Assembly: GCF_900496995.4 (NCBI RefSeq)
Contig: NC_044027.1
Span: 9,262,743 to 9,326,742 of the forward strand
DNA length: 64,000 nucleotides
Reading direction: 5' to 3'
DNA from: Aquila chrysaetos chrysaetos
Lineage: Eukaryota; Chordata; Aves; Accipitriformes; Accipitridae
In this document: positions 1-14,700 of the stretch, in pieces
Position numbering within the stretch: position 1 is the stretch's first letter
How the letters are laid out: every line of letters starts with the position of its first letter
Notes under the pieces: model-generated
Database searches by the model: none
What the model was told of the DNA's origin: nothing
What the model saw: only the letters and a program-made list of their open reading frames with translations
Position numbers and translations under genes: made by a program

Positions 1-884
1 GTGGGATTCTTAATAAGCACAAAGCTACTAATGTAGCTTTAATCGACAATGAAACCAGGGAGTGTCTGTTTTTCTCTGTATCATTTGGAAAATCCCTTCC
101 CCTGCTCTCAACACACTGTTGGCCTAGTGCCCACGTTCACAGTCTTCATTACTTCTGACCTTATTATTAATACAAGGAATAACATAGTACAAACTGCACT
201 ATAAACTTTCTCCCGTGCCCATCTTGTTCTAAAAGATAACTTTTCCAGGACATGTCCGGTGCCATCCCAGGTCCCTCAGCCTCAAAGAAGAGATGTTCAA
301 GGATTTTGAGAACAGCAACTCAGCAAAGTGAAGGAGATAAAAGCATAATCCACAAGTGGTCATGCCGGAAATCGAGGAAAGAAATTGAAGACCTAATACA
401 CACAGAAGTTTAAAGGGTAGAAAAAAAGATTAGAAGGATCAGCAGGAAAAAAAATATCACTTCAAAACCAAGCAGATTTAAATAGAGAATCATGGAAACA
501 GAAATACACAAAAAGCATTTACAGGTAACATTATGCTTTTATGGGAGGATGGGACTGACTGAATTCAGGATGTAGAGAAGATAAAAGCGCAGCCAGCATG
601 GGTTACGCAAGAGCATCTCTATTAGATGCTGCTTCTAGGAAGACACTTGATTTTAGAGCAGCTCCACACAAAATGGTTTACAGACATCCCTCTGCTCCTC
701 CAAGCTGCTGTGGGAAGAACATGAGGGTGTCCCTTACACCCACACAGCCAGAGCCTGCCAAGAGCACCCCAGTGCTGCAAGGTCCAGTGAACCCTGCTCG
801 CACAGGTGGGAGCGGGACCAGCCCTGTGGGGCAGAGCACTTACCCCACCTGCAGAGCTGAGCATGGGAAACTCAAACAATATTC
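1..884. other. RGS3 intron or downstream part, nothing recognised
   Basis: AT-rich, non-coding sequence. No RGS3 exon, RNA gene or repeat was recognised by eye. Confidence 0.5.
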
Positions 885-1321
885 CAAGAAGGGCAACCAA
901 GTTGGTGAGGGGCCTGGAGCACAAGTCTTATGAGGAGCAGCTGAGGGAGCTGGGGCTGTTTAGTCTGGAGAAGAGGAGGCTGAGGGGAGACCTTATCGCT
1001 CTCTACAACTACCTGAAGGGGGGTTGTAGTGAGGTGGGTGCTGGTCTCTTCTGTCGGGTGGCTGGAGATAGGACAAGACGAAATGGCCTCAAGTTGCGGC
1101 AAGGGAGATTTAGGTTAGATATTAGGAAAAATTTCTTTACTGAGAGGGTTGTCAGACATTGGAATAGGCTGCCCAGGGAAGTGGTTGAGTCACCATCCCT
1201 GGAGGTATTCAAAAAGTGAGTAGACAGGGTACTTCAGGACATTGTTTAGTGGGCATGGATGATGGTTGGACTCGAGGATCTTGAAGGTCTTTTCCAACCT
1301 AAATGATTCTATGATTCTATG
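885..1321 (+). mobile_element. CR1 LINE, 5'-truncated 3' end
   Basis: The segment encodes the C-terminus of the CR1 reverse transcriptase ([40 protein letters not shown]). It ends in the CR1 3' tail with two ATTCTATG units at about 1306-1321. It lies antisense to RGS3. The frame is open up to FKK and then meets a stop. It is a 5'-truncated, immobile copy of about 440 bp. Confidence 0.95.
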
Positions 1322-4300
1322 GATGACCCTAAGGCAGCAGCCAGCAGATATAAGAGAGGAGGGCTGGAGTGAGTAATCTGGAGCTCTGCCTAGGATTGCC
1401 ATCACACCGCTGATGAGCTCTAACATGTCTGTAACAGGCCTTTGCAAACAGATCTGGTAGCTACCATGAAAAATCACAGGGCTCATAAAAGCAAAAAAGC
1501 AAACAAAAAAGAAACACAGTGCCTGAATTCATCCAGGCAAGACACAGAATCCAGAGTTGCCCCATGGAGAGTCAGAGTATCTTTGTGTATGTCCCAGAAC
1601 TAATTTTCTACGCCAAAATCAGAAATAAAACAACTGACATGATGAAAGGACTCCTCTGAAGACAGAGATAGGTACACCTGTGTTATTACTAGCATGATCA
1701 AGGCCACATGGCAGTTGTCACAGAGATCTTTTGGGGGATGCGAATAGACTTTACAGGGGGAAAAAAAAGTGTTCATAGAGGCTGACACTGATGTCTCGGA
1801 CACTGTTCATCTGGGTGTGCTCTGCACCACAGCAAACAGCAAAGCCTCTTCTGCTGATAGATCTGACTAACTACAGAATATAACTGTCAAAGCATTTTTA
1901 CAGAAGGAAGGGTCACATTTAAAATGTTTCCTAGAAGAAAACAGGAGAAAATGAAAGCCAGGAGGGAAAGTGGAAAGTAGTGGGCTAGTGTGCTTCCCCA
2001 AGGTGAGAACAGGAGATCAATGTTGGGACTGCTACAGAGCCCCACTGCAGGAAGGAGGAAGCAATAACCACACCTTGTAAAGCAAAATATGGTAACAAAA
2101 ACAATATGAAAAGGTGCCCAGAAATTAAGCCTTGCAGCCGACATACCTTCACATTCCAGTTTAAGAATACTTAACTATCTTCCTAATCCCTTCCTCTTCT
2201 GCTCATCTATGCACAGAGAGCCACAACCACTTGGGTTACAGCAGGGAGGAGTTTGCACGCTGCAACTGCAGCAGTACATCAGCAGAGACACTGGCAAAAT
2301 GGATCAGTGCAAACCCTGCCTGCTTGTCCCAGTGCTCGGCAGGAAAAGCCTGAGCCAGTTGATGCTTCCTGAGACATCGTCCTCTCTCTCTCTAGCAATA
2401 GTCTCGTAGCTGTGCCCAGCAAAACAGAGGGAGCTGAGGAAGCAGAGGCAGGTCTTTTATGATAAAGCTTTCAGATGCCAAAGGAGAACATGGTGACGAT
2501 CACCTGCATTGCTGGCCAGAGAATGCTGCCTGCAGCTGGCTAGAGAAATCCTATAATTCATGGTGGGGAGCTCTTAAGACAGGTATCCACCTCTAGGACT
2601 GAGCCACACACGTTTTCTGTTTACCAGTACAGGATTCTTCTCCAGAAGATTTGGGTTGCAACCCCAAAGAGAAACTCCAGTGATACCAGTATGCGGGTTG
2701 TATCTGCAGAGTTCATATGCCCTCATTCATTCAGTTGAGCTAAATGGATGAAGCTTTCTTAATCTTCCTCAATTTTTTCAGATCTTGATTTATCCTTGTA
2801 GCCCTCTTGTGAGACCATCCAAATTCTGAGCATCCTCTATGAAGCAGACATCACTGTTGGACTCATCAGACCAAGAATAACACAGCTCCCCACATACAGG
2901 GTGATATCACTTCTGTTCAGTGCTCCCCTGATCATATGCTTCAAAGTCGTAGCTTTCTTGGCTACAGCTTTGCCCTGGCAGTTACTCACTTAGTTTTCAC
3001 AGAGACCACAGCAATAGGAGAACGTGATTAAAAGTAATCCAGTTACGACAGCTTTGTACATTCCACGTCAGTCAGCTGAGTGCCAGTCTAAAAAGAGAAG
3101 CAGTCTAGGCTTTTCAGGTGGGGTAGGTGCACATACATGGTCACAGCACTTTGGAGATGAGCATGAACGTCCCAGGTGAGGGGAAACTTTACCATCCTTC
3201 AGCAATACACTAAAGCCTTTGAGACATTGCTTTCCATGCTACAGCCCTAGCTCTCTAAGCATGACCTGCTCCTTTGCTCCTGGATTTTTACTTCTGCATG
3301 TATCCATATTAAATGCATGTTCTCCGAGACGTCTCGGCAGTCTTTTAGCCCACAGTGCATTTACCCTCTTTTACCGCCTCGCACATTTTTTTCTGCCAAG
3401 ATTATTGGCAAGGAATTTATACACTCAGGAAGGAGTTTATATGCTCAGCTAGACTTTGATGAAGATACACCACCACACTTGCCAAAAGAAGATCCATAGT
3501 GAAGGCTTTAGCTGTCAAACCTTGAACCTCACCTTCGCTTATCTGAATCAAATATTATTCTACCATGAACATCAGGGGAGAGCAGGCACTGAAGACCTCA
3601 AGGGGTCATGCACCCACTCTCAAACACCAGCATAAGCAGTGGCTGTGCAGATGGGGAAATGGTGTAAAAAATGAGGCAGAGAAGGATATTAAAAGGCAGT
3701 GAAGAAGAAGGGACAGAGTAAGTGGGACTAGTGTGGTGGAGGGAAGAGGTAAGTGCAGGTTTCTGGTATTCTCACCCAAAAGAAAATGTCTAAAAAAGGC
3801 TGAAAACAAGATCTTGAAACATCTGTGCCAGGGATTAGGGTTTTGGTCTACCCACTGTGTTGGCCAGACTCAGCCACCCGCTGAGACAGGGAGCTGGCAA
3901 CCCCATCCCAGGCCAGGAGTGCCAGTAACTTGCAGTGCAACACTGGGGATGACAGAGAAAAGCCTCTTGCTCTGCAGAGAAGAGCATAAAACCTGGGCAT
4001 GCCGGTCCATGTCCTCCAGACTCCTGGCAGAGCTGGGGGCTTTCAGAGTTCCGGGGAGGACCATCCTGATCTGCAGACCCTGCCAGGGCGGCAGAAAAGA
4101 GAGCTGAGAAGGGGGTGAGCATGGCCTATGCTGTGAAGCTACCTCAGGACTTTGGAAAGTTGCCTCCAGGTACATTAGAGACAGACCAACAAGGGCAAAG
4201 CCCATGTTTGACACCTTGTGCACAATCACCTGCATCATGGTGGTTCCTCTGGCACTCCGCGGGCTGGAGGGATTTCAGAAGACCATAGAAGCAGGAATTG

Positions 4301-7300
4301 CAACAAAGTCTAGACAGGATGTGATTAAGGCCTGAATAAGGATTGCCGCAGAGGTAAGGTCAGGGAAAGGACAGATCCTGGCAAGCCTCCAGGGAGATAG
4401 GTTGACTCCTTCAAGAGATGGGAGAGAGTTTGCTCAGTGACGAGGATGCAGTTCCTGACATGGAAACTGCCAAGAGAAAAAGATTCTGGGGGCAGGGGAA
4501 GAGAGAAACAGGACCTCCATCTCTAGCCCCTGCACCTGGGCCCTCTTCTTTCGAGCCACTTAGCCAAAGCAGAATAACATACAGAAAACAGTCCTGCAAA
4601 CCACAGGAGCAGTGGTCCAGTTTGAGAGAGACTAGGTGGGAAGAGCAGTGGAAAAATGGAAAACCACATGCAACAAGGAAGAAAGAACCAATCGGAAACC
4701 AGACAGCCTCTGTTCGGACAGCAGAGAAGGCTGGAGAGGGAGTGAGCTCAAGTCCAGCAAAAAGAGAAGTCAGAGCCCTTCTGTACCAGGGGAAGCTCCA
4801 TTGTGTCCATGCCATTTTAGGTCTTGCTGGCTTCAGAAGTTTAGGTTCTTTTATCTCACAGCCCACCAGAACCAAAGCAGACACCCTTGCTCCGCTGGAG
4901 AAGGGGAGTCTCTGGCTTTCCAGAGAGACCTGCACTGATTCCTTGAAGCTCCGCAAAGCCTGCCATAACCCTGTGACACACTGCAGACGTGAGAAAGCCC
5001 TTCCCCAGGGACATGCCTAATGTCCCAGTGTTGCTACCTACAACTGTCAGCCCCCAGCACTACAGGGCTGAGCACCACACCTGGGTTCACACCAAAGGAA
5101 AGACTCTTGCCTTCCAAAGCAGATGCTGCCACATGCTTGTTCCCATTCACTGCTTCTATTTTTTCATGATGCTTAGTCACAGTCTCTTGCCTTGCCCCTC
5201 TGCCAGGCTTACACAGACATCACCGCCTCAAGGCACCATCATTCTCAAACACTGTCTCACGTTCCTGGCCAGCGTACAGCATCCTGCCCTTTCCTGGCAG
5301 CAGCTCCAACTGGGAAATCCTCTTCCAGCCTCACACTCATCTTTAGGGCATCGTAAGAAGAGTCCTTTCCCTGAGACAGCCTCCTTCTGATCCTGCCCAC
5401 AGCTGGGTCTCTGAAATGGCTAACGTGGCCATTTGGAGACAGAGCAGCACACCTCCTCCAAACATGCTTGTCCTGACGCTCTCCATCATCTAAATACAAA
5501 CACCCCCATACACACACATGCTCCACCCAGGCTGCAAATGGCATTAGTTATTCATAATTATTCCACATTTGGCTGCTACTACAGACATCTGAGTCTGACC
5601 TGAAAGCAAGCAACTCCAAACCACCCAGAAGCATCATCCTGACTTCAGGCTGGCCACCTTATTTCCAAGCCATCGCAGCACATGTGTTTACTTGATTTTC
5701 ATTCATGCAGGTGCCCAGAAGACCCTGAGCAGCAAAGAACAGCAGGACAGACAGGGGAAGAGTTTTATTTACAAATCAGTGCCAAGTTTCCTAACTGATC
5801 ATGCAATTTTTCATGTACTTTGGCAAAAAAAAGAAATAGTGATTCAAGTCAAAGCAAGGGATGAATTACACATTGAAAACCAGAAAGAGAGAGAAGTCAG
5901 TTAACACAATCTTGTACTCTTTTGTACAGGCCAGCGATATGACACATCTCTGGGATTCTGCTGTTGGCCACCCAGAAGGTGTTACCCAGAAACTAAGATT
6001 AGTCAAGTAAAAATTCCTTTATGGCTCTGTGAAGATGACACGTTCTTCACTCCAACTAAATTCAAAACAAAATTATTCTGTACAGTGGTGAGATTCTCTG
6101 AAAATGTCCCCAAAGAAACGGCAGTTTCCTCCGGCACTAGTGAGCAATGCATGAGTGGGTTCTCCCAGCTGCCGCTTCCCCTTTCCCAAATGCCAGGGCT
6201 TTGCAGACTTGACAGTTGCATGCAAGTGAAGCCAGCAGCAAATGTTAATGAACACATCCAAACTCTGCCAGTTTGGATGTTGAAAGTTGTCACATACACA
6301 GGTTCAGCATGTAGCCAAAGCTTAGTTGTTTCCCCAGATTTTTAACAGCCCTCTGATAACATTGCAGAAAAGAAGCTGAAGTAAGAAAAAAGAGAGGAAT
6401 TTGGACATGTAACCTGTTTCAGGAACTAAATTTCTGAAAACCCCTGTAACAAGTTCTCTGTCTAGTTCTCTAACCTGGCACAAAATATTCTTAAACTCCC
6501 TCTTGCTGAGTCTGCCAGTGGCCTCAACTGCTGGGCTGTGACTGGCATGCATTTGCCATGTGCAGTTTCTTCTTAGTGAGCATGAAGGAAGACAAGAAAA
6601 AAAGTTGATTTCTAGCAAAGAAGAGTTTTGATATTTAGTTTATCCCATGATAAACTGACTACAAGTTTTTCCAAATATCATATATTAATATCAGTACTGC
6701 ACAGTAAAACATTGCACTTCTCAATCTACTATATAAGACTGCAGAAGAGCATGTTTAGAAAGCTCAGACAGCATGGAAAGAGTCTTACCTGTATAGTCCT
6801 GCTTCTGCTCTCATGAAGAAGCAGCTCCTCTGACAGAAGCAGAGTCCGGGCTGGGTTGCAAAGATCTAGGGGCTACATTTGAAAGGGGAAAAAAAAAAAG
6901 AAAGAAACAGTCAAACCTTCCACTGGAAGTGTGGTTTGCCAGAAAAATTTTCCGCCCACCAAACCCACTTTGTCTTCACTTTAAGCTGTAACTCATTCAG
7001 GGAGAAGCCATGCCACACTGTGCTCAAAAGGACAGAAAGTCTGCAGTCCAGCTACACGACAAAAAGAAAGCCTTACACTTTACACCTACGTCAGACCCAT
7101 CTATAAAAAGACAATCAGCCGCTTGCCTCTGTACGTTAACTGTTCTGCACAGTGCGGGCTTGGTTATGAGCGCTTTTTAGCAGGAAACACAACCACAACG
7201 GTGGCATATTAGGTTCTCACGTCTCTCAGAATAGAGTATTTGCTACATGATCTTATGGATTACTCTCACAGTAAAGTAAAGCAACTTTAAGAAGGCTTCC

Positions 7301-8554
7301 CTTTCTCATGCCACGCTGCACGCTCAGCTCCCCAGTCACCACCTTCTCTGTTTAACGCTGGAGAAGAACAGGACAGGTTCAGTTGTCCTGACTGCAGAAC
7401 AAGCCCTGCAAAACCAGTCCAGGATGATCCTCCTGAGCAGCATGGCCAGCAGGCACATGAGGGTACCTGGAAAGGGGCCTTCCAGTATGAGAGTGCGAAG
7501 CATAAAAAACAGTTCCTGAAGTGGCAGAAACACCCCAAACTCAATCCAAGACACAAGTTTTGGGAGTAAAGAGGCAAAAGTGCCAGTTGTATTCTTACCA
7601 AAAGGCAAATTGTGCACACAGCCAGGACTGGTGAATGCACTGGTGCTAACACGAACGGCCACCTGGGAGCCGCTGAGGAGGATGAGGTGAGCATAAGCCT
7701 GCCCCCCAGTACCAGCCCAGCCCTGTGTTTGCCCCCAAGCAGTCCACTGGCTCAGGCCGGAGTCATAGACAACACGGATCATGGGTTTCAGCCCAAAGGA
7801 AATTGCCAGTCTGAGCTGACATGACAGTGTCATTGCTGCTAGCAGGGGAGGACGGATGGTTCCCCACAGTCTCATAGATGAAGGTATTCATCAGTAACAG
7901 ACTTAAACATACAGGCTCAGATGAGGTTTTCTGGGGTCCTGGCCATATGAAGGACAAGATGGAAGACACAGAGGTAGTTAGAGCTACTACCACCAAATTC
8001 AGGGCTAAGTTTTAAGAAAATAATTTAAGGAACTGGGGAGTGAGAACATCCTCTGTCAAGCCATTACTGCTCTGGATCCTTGTCCATGATTTTAGTGCTG
8101 GCCACCAGCTAAACTAAAAAACCTTTGTTTGTACACCATAATTAACAGCACAATTAACAGCACAAAGAGCCCACGTGAAGAAACCACATTGATCTTCAAT
8201 TACACCAAGCTGGTTGCTGAAGCCCAGAAGCTGGGAGACCTTCTCCTGACTCAAGCAAGCACCCGAGGACCAGATTTGAAAGCCGAAAGGGAAAAAACTC
8301 CAACTGAGAATTGCTTGGGCAGGACACAATTCCCTTTGAGAAAGCACCCAGCACTGTGCTGAGTACAGCCAGCTCCAGAGGACAGAGCTGTGGATGACAG
8401 GGGATCCATGCATTCATGGTATATACTGCTGGGAAATATATCCACCTCGTGTGACAGCCTGGACCCAACCTACAGCAGCAAGCTTTGATACAACCTGCTG
8501 TGCTGGGCACTGATTGCATTAGATTCATAACATCTCACTTCCAGCTGTGCTTAC
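1322..8554. other. RGS3 intron, no gene recognised
   Basis: This is intronic sequence downstream of the last RGS3 exon found. It holds an A-rich tract near 6889 but no convincing exon. Two overlapping ORFs on opposite strands near 4411-5020 (about 180 and 200 codons) show no domain and no splice logic and were not accepted. Confidence 0.5.
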
Positions 8555-8745
8555 CTGCACAAAGACAGGGAACACCAGCACTTTGGGAGCCAGTGTCACA
8601 TATGTGCCATAGCTGGAGTGCGGGATGTGTGGCCTCACTATGGTACAGTTCTGGTAGTTCCCGTAGCTCTTCATCGTCTGCACAGTCTTCATCAGCCTGG
8701 ATTTTCTCCCAGACCCCGTGTGCGATTTCCCTTTACATGCATTTC
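8555..8745 (-). CDS. RGS3: RGS3 exon, conserved linker
   Basis: This 191-nt exon encodes a segment starting [20 protein letters not shown] and ending [17 protein letters not shown], very close to mammalian RGS3. The donor is GTAAGC after the terminal CAG. The following exon (mammalian PLDLCNP...) was searched for by eye at lower coordinates and not seen, so it probably lies outside the window. Confidence 0.94.
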
Positions 8746-11700
8746 CTGGACCGACAGAGGAAGCAGAAAGAAACACAGAATCAGAAGAGAGCTCCCACAG
8801 AGCTGCTACATGCTGCCAGCTTAGTTCCTGCTCTCACAGGCTGGAGGAGGGCACATAAAGCCTAAGGGGAATAGCTGGAGCCAAGAGCTGCAGGGACGTT
8901 CGTCACTCTGCTATCAAAGTTTCCCAGGGATTCATGAAATAACAGCACGGACTTCATTTTTCCTAATGCAAAATGAGATGTCCCTTGACATTTCTGCTCA
9001 ATCAAAAGCTACTCACTTGCTGGACCAAGGACTTAACTGGATCACACCAGCAGCACAAACACATCTATGTATGTACAAACCAAAACCCAAGGAAGTCACA
9101 GCAAGCTCAGCTGCAGGCCGGTATATCTGCCTCGGGGTGTACGCTGCCTTCTGCACAATTTATGAATACGGTACTTTGGAGGAAGAGATGTGGTGCTATT
9201 ATACAAACCTTCCTATGCAGTACTGAAAGTATGAAATAAGAAATACAGAACAATCCCAAACGTGACTTTAAATGGTCATTCTTGAATCATAGGAGCACCA
9301 AGGACGTTCCCACCATCAGGGAACACCTGCCTCCACCACTGAACTATGAACCTTCCCTTTCCAGGGAGAGGAAAACCATCTGTGACTAACGCAGGGTAGG
9401 GGGAAAAAAACCCAAAACACTAGAAATTTAAACCTCGGGACATTTTTATCCACACAAGCCCTGCCTGCCCTGGATTCTGGGCATGGGAGTTAGCAAAGTG
9501 CAGGAATTTCACGTCATGCGGTGCTGGGTAGTGGGTTAATCACAGTTTTCAGAAGATACTAAGATTGGAGGTGTTAGAGAAAGGGACAGAAATTATAAAC
9601 ACATTCATGCACATGGGATCAATCCATGCCTTTCCAAATCACTCCCAGGGATGTGAAAGTTACTTAGACATAGGGGTGTATTTATAAAGGATGACCTCAT
9701 TTTGCATGAGGCTGGCACAATATTATCCACTGCTTTTCAGCATTACATTTCAGTGCTAGAAAAAGTCCAAGCAGCCTGACTGTTTTTTCACTCTGTCCCT
9801 CTTCATCGCAGAAAGCCGTTATCCTCATTCAAAGGAGTGATTACACAGAAGCTTCCCTTTGCAGACTCCCACCTCAACTGGTTGAGCAGAGCTATGACTT
9901 TTCCCAACAAGCCAACACCAGCTACTGTGGCCACTCCACATCTGCCAGTCTGTATTGCTAGAGGCCAGGAGATATTAGGTGGTATGTCAAACCAGTCCCA
10001 GAATCTCTAATGTAATTCATAATCCTGTGATTAAAAGCATTATTGATAATTAACAACAATTATCATTGTTCCCCACTAGCTGCTGCATGGATGAGTCCTT
10101 CCTTTCCCTATTGCCAGGCCATTGCTGTTATATAGGATTTCTAAGCCCTTTCCTCCCAGCCCAGAGGAATGCCTTTGAATACACACAGCAAGCTCCCACC
10201 AGCATTTTGTCTCACGAGTGCAGGCACGGGTGGTGGGGTGCCCTGAGGAGGCTTTGCCTGGACAGAAACTACCATTTTCTCAGCACCAGCACAATGAGGT
10301 GAGAGCATCACAGACTGCTGGGAGCCAGTGCTGCATGCACAACTGGCTGTGAGCAGCTAGATGGTTTCATGGGTGATCTGTTGGAGGCAGGAGTGCTAAG
10401 GATGGCTTTATGCATCCTCCTCCCCAGATCCATCACATGGAGCCGGGATGAGACCAACACACAGGACCAGAACCAGAAAGGAGCTGCCAAGCTGCTGCCC
10501 ACTGGGCTACTCTGCTGTCAGGTGTGCTGGGACAGCACAGCTGCTAAGTGGGGAGCAGCTATGAAATATTTCCCATTAATGACATTAATCCATTAGGCCC
10601 AAGGGCCTCGGCATTCTTTGGTGATCCCAGCATACAGTTTTGGCCATCCCTGATGTCTCCAGGCCCACAAGGCACATCTCTCCTGCCATACACAAACTCC
10701 CATCACAGCAGCAGCAGGACCTACCACGCTGGGGAGAGAAGGTGGGACAGGACTGTGTTCTCCAAGAGCCCTTAACCCCAGATCATGTCCTGCTGGGCAC
10801 CAGCAACCTGTGCTCTGTCCTCAAATTCGCAGGCAACAATTCCAACAGGAACTGAATGTCTCTCTAACCAAAAATTCATGCCTTCTTCAAAAGAAGCCCC
10901 ACTGAAAAATCAAAGTATTTCCTTCCTCTCTCCCTCCTGAGGCTGACGACCAAGCCAGCTCGGGTCCAGCAAGCAGACCTCCCCACTCAGATTTTAACAT
11001 ATCCAGGTGAGAAGCTGGAGCATTAGCCCATTCTCCCCCACAGCAATGTCTCAGGAACATGTATGAGCAAACCCACCTGCAACTCACTGCGAGAGGGGTG
11101 TCCCAGCAGAGACCCCCCAGCATCCCTCCCTCCAGCCACCCAGCCCTGGGGGTTTCCGCTCCCACCGCAGCAGCTTTCTGCACAGTGGCTTCTGCCTTTG
11201 CACTGTAACAGATACCCATAACCTTCCTGAGCAGAAATGAGCCAAAACACTCCTGAACATGGCTCAGAGCAGATAAGGTCTCGTCCAAAGCAAATATACA
11301 AACCTACCCAACATTACATATTCCATTAAGTATTAGGAAACAGGGCATTTACATTCAGATAAACGCCAGCAGAGCCAGACCGTGCTCTGTTGGCTATCCA
11401 GACCTGCTGTTTACTGCTTGCTTTAACAACCTGCCTTTGCAGGGGGGTGGCCCTTGTGACCTAAAAGGTTGTTTCCACCTCTAAGTGCAATAATCCTGAC
11501 ATTTTCTCTTTTCCCTTTTTCATGGTTGCACTGCCAGATAAAATCAAAGCACAAGAGAGCTCAACACAGAACAATCTGTCTGGACTGTTCAGGACCTGCT
11601 TTTCCTCTTATCCCTAAATTACCTTATTTTATCAGAGGAACTCATCATCTGCACAAGTCCTGTTTTCTGCACGCTGGCACAAAACACATCCAGCCTACCC

Positions 11701-14700
11701 GAAGCGTCAGCTCCTCTCCTGGTGTGACTGGTGGCCAGCTTCACACTGCCACGCTTAATCACTGCTCAGGTTAACTAATACATTCTTCCCTCTGAAGACT
11801 TAACATTAAATAAACTGAAAACAATCACTAAAATCTATTATGGGAAGAAGCCCAAGCCTTTCAAATTCCACCCTACTATAAGAACAAGTCCCCATGGTCC
11901 AGCTCATCTTTTCACAGGATCCACAAACAGCAGGAAAGAGTTGCAATTATCCACAGTATTATCCCTGCAGCTGATCTGCGGAAAATTCTTCTGGCTGCAG
12001 ATCTCCAGGGCTGGGAGCATCCAAGGCACAGGGGCCTCAGACCCGTGCTGCTCCCTCCTGCTCCCCAGCATCCCCACCATGGCTTTGCCAGCCCCACACT
12101 TTGCCTTCTATGGACACTGACCCACCTTTATAGGCAGCACAAAATTTTCTAGCTGGAAATTGTGCTGATAGCTGTGCCCGCACGAGGGAGGGACTGCTGA
12201 GTTAAAGACACTCCAGCAAGATCATGCCTAGGAGGTCAGCTCTGCTACGAACACAGAGCTCATCCTAAGGGCATCCTAATAGACCAGGGTGCAAGTGTGG
12301 CCTCTCAAAGCTCCCAAATCAAAGAGCAGGCAACAGGTGTTTCTGCATGGACCAGGATTCATACAGTCCCCAGCCCTGCCACACACCTCATCCCACTCTT
12401 CCTGCAAGCCCAACCATACCTGGTTCTCCAGGAATACTCCAGCATACCTGTTGCAGAAAATGAGTTTATGCTTCAAAGGGGTTTTGAGAAGAGCTGGTCC
12501 AGAGACTGCCAGAGACCTTGTAGCAGCCCTGGAAATGAGTATTCCCCAATTCTGGCACATCAACCTGCACTACTGTTTGTACAAATTCAGGTCACAGCCA
12601 TCCTCACTCCCTTAGTAATAAAATGAACCTCAAAGCAGGGGCCACAGTATTAGCACTCCCCTAGCATGCCATCATGCATGAGAAGGGAAACACGTCACAG
12701 ACAGGCCCACAGACACATCTGGGGAACCACCACAACAACAACAAAGCTTAGCACTTTCACACTTCATGCTTTCATCGTGCCCCTGATGGAAAGTCCCTGC
12801 CACCAGCCTCCCTTCAGCCGCTCTGTCAGCTCCCACAGAGACCTTCTCACCATGAAGCTCATCCAGTGACACTAGCAGCTGTGTTCTCCTCTGGGCTTGA
12901 AAGTAGGGTTCTTGCTTTTATGTTTCATGCAGAGAGTAGGAAGATTATACTACCCAAAAGCTCCAGGCTTCTGCCACTGTCCTCAAAACATGAGGGACTC
13001 CATTGCAACATTGCAGGGCTAAGGGCAAGGATTCGATAGTGCTAGAAGGACCATGTCTAGCTCTGCTAGGTGTTCTGAGCAGTTTTTTCAGCACATCGGC
13101 AACTTACCCACAGTAGAGTTGTTGTCTTGATAGACAGGCCTCAGCAGCTATAAGACACAATCCAGAAAGGACACAGTCACCTGAAGTAGGCTTGAGGTAG
13201 ACTTTACAACAACCAACTGCAAATTTTAGCATGCAAAACCCAGCAAAACCAAAGCACTCCAGAGAGGTGAAAATCATTTTTGCTCTATTGCCAGTAGAAA
13301 ATGAGAGTAATGACTTGCACTGGGGTCTATGCAGTGGAAACAGTTCCCATATCCTTACCCCTTCAGTGAGCACTGGGAGGAGGCAGCAGGTCATTCACCC
13401 CCGCTCTACAATCCTAGTGGTAAATGTTTTAGGAAATTAGTGAAAGCTCTACCAAGGGACACAGGTCTGGCTTGTAAAAATGGCATGTGCTCTAGCAAAC
13501 GTTTAGAGAAGATGCTTGATAAGGCTGAAGCACAGGCCAAGAGAGGATCCAGCAAGCACAGCCAACAGCCACATGCAGTAACTTGAGTGTGGGGCTGGAA
13601 AGCAGCCCTACCTGGCTCCCCGGGTTCAAAGGTGCCAAGATGATGTAGTTCTGGTCTGCAGTGGAGGGGACGCGGGAAAGGGGTGGCATGGTGTTCTGGC
13701 TCCGCTTGCCAATCTCCGTGTACCTCTCCCAGCTGTTCAGCACCAGCCCATCACTCCCATCATACAGTATGTGGCAGCTCTGGCGCTGCTCAGGCCGTGG
13801 GGGCATGGTGCTGTTCTTTTCCCGCTTGTTGGGTGGTGACTGGAGGTCGTAGGCAGACTTGCAGGATGATCTGCGGATCATGCCTTCATGTCCTGACTTG
13901 ACCTGCGGGACAAGTCTCCAGACCAGCAGTATGATCTCAGTGGGACAGTTCCTGAAAGAGATGGCATGGGCCAAGTCAGAGATGTAGCAGTAAGGAGTGA
14001 GGCACCTCACATCATTCAGACAGCCACGAGCCCTGCAGTCCTTCCTCCCTGTAATGCCTCTGCCCCTGTCCTGCCCTCCCCAGCCCCTGCATACTTTCTT
14101 CTTCCACTCCAGAGAGTCCTTTCCCAGTCTCCTGCACCCCTCAGAGCCTTCCCATTCCTGTAGCCACTCAAAGCTCCTGCTCCCCTGCCCTGGTCTCCTT
14201 CAAACCGTCTCTCCCAGAGCCCTGCACTCATGCTTTGGGTGAATACTCACCGGATTTCATGTGCCAGCTCCACACATTTCCAGTGCTCCACAGGCTGCTC
14301 ATTCAGCTGCAGCACCGTGTCAAGCTGCTGCAGACCAGCCTTTTCTGCTGGGCCACCTACAGAGAGAAGAAACAAATGCCTGTCACCTGCTAGACAGAGA
14401 CCTGAGAGTATAAGGGAGAGGAGAAGCTCTGGGGCTAGTGGACACCCAAATAGCACAGCTTCACAGCTTGCACCACTCACTCCTCCAAACCCAGTCTGTT
14501 TCCCCTAACATCCACACCTGAAAATGAAGTGGGGCTAGCTGAGCCTGGAGCTTCACCTTCCAACATGCACGTGTGCACACACACACACAGAGCGCCTGGG
14601 ACAGTCATAAACACTCTCTCAGAGCTACTGCATGAACTTCCTGAGTTTCCTGGTGTGCAGTGGGGAGCACCAGGGTACAACAGAGACACCAAGTCCATCC

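Noticed and set aside
4411-5020. Overlapping ORFs of about 181 (minus) and 200 (plus) codons
   Set aside because: Both lie within an RGS3 intron, no family is recognisable, and open frames on both strands at once suggest chance.
7336-7875. 179-codon minus-strand ORF as a possible next RGS3 exon
   Set aside because: It shows none of the conserved RGS3 sequence expected after VFPVFVQ and has no matching acceptor.
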